The notes beneath the pieces are model-generated. The model saw only the letters and a program-made list of their open reading frames with translations, did not search any database and was not told the DNA's origin. DNA of 64,000 nt from Holothuria scabra (Eukaryota; Echinodermata; Holothuroidea; Aspidochirotida; Holothuriidae): NCBI GenBank assembly GCA_037179385.1, contig CM074195.1, positions 7,486,938 through 7,550,937 of the forward strand, written 5' to 3'. A program made the translations under genes and the position numbers. The first letter of the stretch is position 1. Each line of letters opens with the position of its first letter. Below, piece after piece: positions 59,434 through 64,000 of this stretch.

Positions 59434-60000
59434 TTTAAAGGGGAAGTTTAAGCAAAAATTTAATTTTCATATGTGAAAGAGGAACAAAATCTACAGGGTG
59501 TGGTGAAAGTTCCATTCAAATCGGACATGTATTTCGTGAGATATCAGTAAATGAAGTCAGTAGATTTGTGTTCAAAAATGAATCTGAGGGCAGCAGAGCT
59601 TATATCACTTCCTCACATTCACAAGGAACGTTTTGTTCCCCTTTGTTTTATCAGTCTTTTGTGTTGACCTTGAAGTTAACAGGAGTATGACCTCCCTGTG
59701 AGGGATGCAAAGTTTGTAAAATTCTCATGCTACTTATGCAATCACATTTTAATAATATGAGATAGTTGAGGAGAAATCCAGTATAAAGTATAAAGAAAAA
59801 CAAAAGGCTGCCCATTTTTGTGGGGATCTGATGTCATATGTGCTTGCTTCAAGTTCATTTTTTGTTGAAAATGTGAAAACTTTACGTGCTCGTATCTTGG
59901 GAACCACACATAAGATTTCAATGCAAATTTCACCGAAATGCTCCGAATAATTACCCCTCTTACAAACCAAATCCTGTTGTGACTTTAAACCCTTCTTTTA
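59434..60000. mobile_element. Probable MITE, about 570 bp
   Basis: The left end TTTAAAGGGGAAGTTTAAGC is weakly mirrored by the right end, inverted TAAAAGAAGGGTTTAAAGTC. No target duplication was established and there is no coding sequence. The class is uncertain. Confidence 0.4.
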
Positions 60001-61022
60001 GACACTCGATAATTAACTATTTCACCTAAAAGAAACTTAATATTCATGAACACTTAATATTCTCCGCATCAAAATGTGTACGTGTACCTATAACATACGT
60101 GCACAGGCGAAAGATGTACGTGTTTTACGTACAGTTAAGCACTGTAACATGATTGAGGCAATGGACACGAAATTGACATGCTGTTGTTCACTGTTTGCAA
60201 TAAGTTACTGGATAAAAACAACTACAGTATCTTACTGTAAGAGAATGTCATAAATTACTGTAAAAATTACAGCATTTTTATAGTGTACTCCTTCCAGCTA
60301 AAGTTTATGATTTCTATGTTTAGACCTTCTGTGACGTGACAGTAAGTTATCGATACGGTGCAGCCCACTAACAGCAAAGTTTAAGGGACAATTAACAAAC
60401 AATGTTTTCATCAGTATTTCTTTATTTGCACGGGCCGATGTATGACAGCACTATGCCAAGTAACCACGGATTCCATGGCCGAGAAACCACGGATTCTATG
60501 GATTCAATTACAGTGACTGATCCCTGTTAGCCGAACGTCCTCCTTATACACGGCTTTGTTAAAATACAGCAGGACCTTATTCAGGACGTGACGTGCCCGT
60601 GAGCCGTGACGGTTAATTCCATGCATCACGGTCGTGACGTCGTCACGTATTTAAGAATTCCCCTGAGCCATCTGCATAAGTTTATTATATTATGGTGAAA
60701 AACTATGAATACTCCTTTCGTGTTTTTTTTGAAACAGAGGTGCGTGAAATAAGCGGACTATTGCATACTATAGCGGACAAATGACTGAAACGTACTGAAT
60801 ATTCCAAGTTTTGGATGAGTAAATATATTCACCGTAACAGAGCAAACTTACGCAAATAGTTGTACGATATGAAATTCACAAATTTCGGCGCAATGGATAA
60901 TTTTGTTTTAAGTGAAGGAATTTCAACACTTAATAACTCAACAACATGAGATATGGATGGATAAGATTCATTTGCAAGTACTAATATATGTGTAAATATA
61001 TATTTCAAAATTTAAGACTTGG
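60001..61022. other. Intergenic; GTGACG-rich inverted motifs
   Basis: A cluster of CGTGAC/GTCACG words at 60,586-60,650 includes the palindrome CGTGACG-T-CGTCACG at 60,633-60,647. A TTACTGTAA-rich stretch lies near 60,230-60,275. No gene. Confidence 0.45.
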
Positions 61023-61029
61023 GTTACAC

Positions 61030-61732
61030 CAGGGAGGTGTGATTAGATGGAGATCTTCGAGAACCATTTTCTTTGAGACGTAATAGTTGCTGACACTGAT
61101 CTCTTTTGTGTGTTGTTCTTTATGGCTCAATAGGCTTAACACTGAAGTATTAGCAGGTGTTTAAGACTGGTAAGTCGTCTGCTAGGTGTCGAACAGCAAA
61201 TCGGGAAATCTGTCCCTTGTCTTAATATTGCCAGTCGCTTAATGAAGAAAATTAATTTGACGATTTGGACGCGTTTGGACGCGGATAATAAACTACTTGT
61301 CTTGTTCTCTATATTTTACTTTATTTAGGTGTGCTTTCTAGACCATGCGAGCGAATGCGAGTATCAATGAAAATCCGATACCAAAAGTGTCGTCTTATTT
61401 CTCTTTTACTAATTTGCATAAAATATAAGAATCGGTCTATAACCAGGATCATTGTGATCATTAGCAACAGGCAGTCGTTTGAAATGCCGTGATAGTGTTT
61501 TGCACTTCTTTGTCGGCAACTACTTACACGTAACAGCATAGTTCCAAATAATCCCTTTTGTTGGAGTCACCGTATGTATGAATGAGGTTGCCTAGGTATT
61601 AAACAAGGGAATTCCACACCCTTTAGTTCAATAATGCCCAAATAAAGGATTTAGTGTCCACTGTGGAATCAATCTAATTGGATTAGCGTAAATTAAAGAT
61701 TCGATGGATCTCCATCTAGTTACACCTCCCTG
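61030..61732. mobile_element. hAT-like non-autonomous element, 703 bp
   Basis: The ends CAGGGAGGTGTGATTAGATG and, inverted, CAGGGAGGTGTAACTAGATG extend as inverted repeats of about 30 bp (to GGAGATC). GTTACAC lies directly outside both ends (61023-61029 and 61733-61739), a 7-bp duplication. CAGGG ends with a 7 to 8-bp duplication suit hAT elements. No transposase frame is present. Confidence 0.85.
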
Positions 61733-61739
61733 GTTACAC

Positions 61740-63739
61740 TTTAAAATCCTCGTCTTTTTATTTGAATTGCTAATGTTTCTGATACTTTCTCGTTATTTAG
61801 ATAAAGCACGAATGGATGTAAGTTTGAAACGGCTGTTTCGTCCTGCTCAGTGGACTCGCTTTGATTTTTTCTTGTATAACTTTAATGAAAGGTAAGATCT
61901 CGTCCTTAAAGTTTTATCGTAATAGGTAGCATTGTAACTCTGGGATCGGCAACTACTTCTTATCCGAGATCCATATGTGAAAAATCAGTGGCATGCGGAT
62001 TAAGGGACCGGAGGCCATGCACCTTCCGTCCTCTAGAAGAAATCGTGAAAAATCAGAAAGTGAATGAAAATCACCCGAATGTAGTCTGACAGAGCCTTAA
62101 TGTCGGTCGTGAGCATCTAGATATGCTTCAAAATGTTTTTTAAACCTTGTCAACCCTCTGTTGTATCTTGATAGATACTTTTCCTTTTGTAACGTAGGTG
62201 TGACGTAGGTGAAAAGTGGGCGGTGTACGGAATGTAGGGGACTCGAGAAGAGACGGTCGAAATAGAACTTAACTGTATTGCGACTAAAACGAAACTCCCC
62301 TGAACTCATAGAAAACTTTTCACAGCCAACTTGTCATAACGTATTTAAAATTATATGCAAACGAATTATGTACGGAAACCATACAACAATCAAATTATAG
62401 AGTGAGGGAAACTCAGACCATGACATAAGCACTGAATATTCAAACATAAACTTTCCATTTTGCATTCGTTAACCTTGTGACAGTAAATTGCCACTTAGAT
62501 TGCCCTATAGTTATGCATTGTATTATGTGGCAGGTATGCAACCTCTCCAGTTATTCTGGACAATGGTATGTTTGGTCTTTCCATATGTGACTAAGACCAT
62601 CCAGTATCCTAGCAAGTTAAGCTCTCTATGGTATTTGATTGCTACCGAATGAACGCGCTTGGACATGTGTGAATTCTCACTTTCTGTCTGCCCGTAAGGA
62701 GTATTTTACATTACTTTGAAACGCCAGTCAGTCAATACGAACTGAGGTGCAGTTAGGACTTCTGGCAATAGGCCTGGGTGTGGCCTTACAAATTTTCCAG
62801 AGTATTGTGGATAACTTGCATGTTATACAGTAAGCCCGGTGCGCTTATCTACTTGCTATATGTACCTGAAGTAGTACTCAGTTTCAATGTTTGAAGAAAT
62901 TAGAGTGTTATATACAGAGAGTCTGAGGCGTCCAGTGTTCACGTGGAGAAAGGATCGGGTGCTGTCACGGTATGTAAAATTCATCATCCTACTCGGCTCA
63001 ACCCGGATTCCAACTTTAGCTTCTTATGTTCATATCAATCAGTTACCCGCCTTGAAGGGATTGACGTAGCCATTGCGTCATCAACAGAATATTTTATGTC
63101 ATGGACTTGTTGTACGATGACTGTACTCATGAACTGAGCCAGTAAAATGGTTGATAATTGCCTTGAACTTTCCGCCCACGGCATGTGTATTATGATAATG
63201 GTTTAATGTTTTTGTTGTAGTTTTAGAATATAATTTGTTGAATGAGACACTTCTTTCCATTATTATTTGTGCCTTTATGTTTTTTTGAAACCGGCATGAC
63301 TCTAGCATGGTACAGGGTCACAAACCTGTCACATACCTTCCCCCTAATTCAGAAGATTATCCTCCATCTACAACATAAATATTCTCACTCTATTTTTCTT
63401 TTCCTCTTTTGTTAAATATATATCTACAATTTGATTTACACGGTACGGGCTCTTATTTTGCATTCCGTTTACCTCTTACCCTTCCATCCAATGGTAATCA
63501 CCAAACACACAACAGTTCCTATGATAACCAGTACACAATCTACCTTGATATTAGTCATTGAGCGACACCGTTTGGTGTTTAACCAGTTTCGACAAAGACA
63601 CCCCCCCCCCCCACCCCCAACCCGTGACAGTCCGTTGGATTCACCGTTTGCCCCAAACCTTACAATTGTTGCGCTCGCCACTGTAAAACATATGGGAATG
63701 TATGTTGGCCCAAAGGACACAGTGGCTCCTCCAGGCTAA
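61740..63739. other. Intergenic, no gene recognised
   Basis: Several frames of 60 to 102 codons lack motifs or splice context. A C-run lies at 63,601-63,617. Nothing can be supported. Confidence 0.4.
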
Positions 63740-64000
63740 TTAAAGGGCTAATCCTCCCACCCCAAAACTACAATTTTCGAACTAATCCCCAAAATTGTCA
63801 ATGAGCACAGCTTTTTGGTTGACAGCTAGTTTAAAAAAACAGAGAATGAAATTCGCATTAGAGTATAATGTACCGAGAATGTTTTGCGTACATACTGCTG
63901 TCTTGTATACTCACCCTGAAGCAATAATCTAAGATTGTGTCTGGATGAGGATGAATTTTAGACAGTTGTGGGAGGGGCTTAAGCAAGTAGGTTAGGAAAA
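63740..64000 (+). repeat. MITE family 1, copy f (runs off the window)
   Basis: The left terminus TTAAAGGGCTAATCCTCCCA CCCCAAAAC is the clearest in the window. Then CCTGAAGCAATAATCTAAGA, GGATGAGGATGAATTTTAGA and GGAGGGGCTTAAGCAAGTAG. By comparison with copy d, about 50 bp remain beyond base 64,000. Confidence 0.8.

Overview
This window is animal nuclear DNA: AT-rich, gene-poor and full of transposable elements. One spliced gene can be read, on the minus strand at the left end. Almost everything else is repeats: long (TA)n arrays, tRNA-derived and U2-snRNA-like short retroposons, a Penelope-like retroelement remnant, MITE-type DNA transposons in nests, and several long inverted repeats. There are no operons, bacterial promoters, ribosome binding sites or CRISPR arrays. 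Phase-matched GT-AG introns, a Penelope-like element and a foldback element resembling the long-inverted-repeat elements described from sea urchins suggest a marine invertebrate, perhaps an echinoderm. The phylum is inference.

Region 1 (1-13,246). Five exons of a minus-strand gene run from a signal-peptide exon (13,246-13,198) through exons at 6,486-6,295, 4,252-4,159, 2,405-2,236 and 454-287, and the gene continues off the left edge. Splice phases fit at every junction. The product is a secreted protein with one complete domain of the farnesoic acid O-methyltransferase-like type (Methyltransf_FA, PF12248) and the start of a second. Its 6.7-kb first intron holds an AT-centred palindrome, a 1.6-kb tandem duplication carrying a perfect 178-bp inverted repeat, hammerhead-like motifs beside (TA)n tracts, and a 5'-inverted Penelope-like element whose GIY-YIG C-terminus is still readable.

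Region 2 (13.3-44.4 kb). I find no credible gene. The region holds a short retroposon family whose head matches U2 snRNA (best at 16,483), tRNA-derived SINEs, two MITE families with related ends, a 1.4-kb Mutator-like foldback element with a perfect 10-bp target duplication (30,027-31,434), a TTAA-flanked MITE whose empty site can be read from a SINE copy, and a four-level nest of insertions (38,750-41,537).

Region 3 (44,448-56,871). This is a 12.4-kb foldback element. Its long inverted arms are built from arrays of roughly 60-bp units, one arm contains a later MITE insertion that is absent from the other, and the arms are a mosaic of near-identical and diverged blocks. No transposase was found in it.

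Region 4 (56.9-64 kb). More MITEs and SINEs, and a 703-bp hAT-like element (61,030-61,732). No gene was recognised.
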